Positions 63,955 through 64,000 of a stretch of DNA of 64,000 bases are shown piece after piece (position 1 is the stretch's first letter; each line of letters begins with the position of its first letter). The DNA lies in assembly GCF_001685355.1 (NCBI RefSeq), contig NZ_CP016438.1, positions 9,672,001 to 9,736,000 on the forward strand, in the 5' to 3' direction. Below the pieces are notes generated by a model, which was not told the origin of the DNA, ran no database searches, and saw only the letters and a list, made by a program, of their open reading frames with translations. This DNA is from Streptomyces lincolnensis (GTDB taxonomy: Bacteria > Actinomycetota > Actinomycetes > Streptomycetales > Streptomycetaceae). Position numbers and translations under genes: made by a program.

Positions 63955-64000
63955 ATGCGTGCCGACGAACCTGCCTTCGGGATGTGCCACCGAACCGTGG
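63955..64000 (+). CDS. Possible gene start running off the window
   Basis: An ATG at 63955 opens a frame (MRADEPAFGMCHRTV) that continues to the window end, with a GGTGGGGG stretch 6-13 bases upstream. Only 15 codons are visible, so this is a weak call. Confidence 0.25.
   Translation, partial: MRADEPAFGMCHRTV

Overview
The window is high-GC DNA with GC-rich third codon positions, GGAGG-type ribosome binding sites, GTG starts, many Tat/Sec-exported glycosidases, mycothiol-type metabolism and a TTA codon in one secreted-enzyme gene. Together these point to a Streptomyces (or close relative) chromosome, probably an arm or other accessory region, because sugar-use clusters and decaying genes are frequent.

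Layout. 1-6.3 kb: a cobalt/B12 block, all on the minus strand. It holds cbiM-cbiN behind a cobalamin riboswitch, and a tightly overlapping mutA-mutB-meaB operon for methylmalonyl-CoA mutase. 6.5-13 kb: single genes (GNAT, HAD, secreted GH11 xylanase, DinB, SCO6745-like, AraC regulator) mixed with two broken genes (an amidohydrolase and a LuxR-type regulator). 12.9-15.1 kb: a small oxidoreductase set (ABM-domain protein, HSL-type esterase, SDR) opposite the AraC regulator. 15.2-24.4 kb: a polysaccharide-degradation locus (GH95-like, GH97 and GH88, then a convergent PL/beta-helix pair) whose first promoter is flanked by two palindromic operators and whose first gene has a TTA codon.

24.7-30.3 kb: S-(hydroxymethyl)mycothiol dehydrogenase and an MBL hydrolase, followed by a three-component Rieske oxygenase (ferredoxin, reductase, terminal oxygenase) and a convergent IclR regulator. 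The layout suggests an oxidative demethylase whose formaldehyde product is removed by the mycothiol pathway. 30.8-39.8 kb: a fructose/fructan regulon. It has an frcBCA-like ABC transporter with its own LacI regulator, a divergent PfkB kinase, and a secreted GH32 fructanase with two nested inserted modules. Paired 14-bp operators with identical spacing occur in both promoter regions. 40-53 kb: a second sugar locus with a LacI regulator behind a 12-bp tandem repeat, a MalFG-type ABC transporter without an ATPase, GH3, cytoplasmic GH32, and a secreted GH30 with CBM32 modules, followed by a TolB-like propeller protein.

53.2-57.1 kb: a two-component system divergent from a GT39-like membrane protein. 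57.1-64 kb: a decayed zone with a frameshifted DUF1330-type gene, an intact IS5-family element (891 bp, 19-bp TIRs, TTA target duplication), a transposase remnant, a truncated histidine kinase and a broken GAF-domain gene. Intact genes in it are an I36-like secreted protein, a cyclophilin and a PPOX-fold protein.
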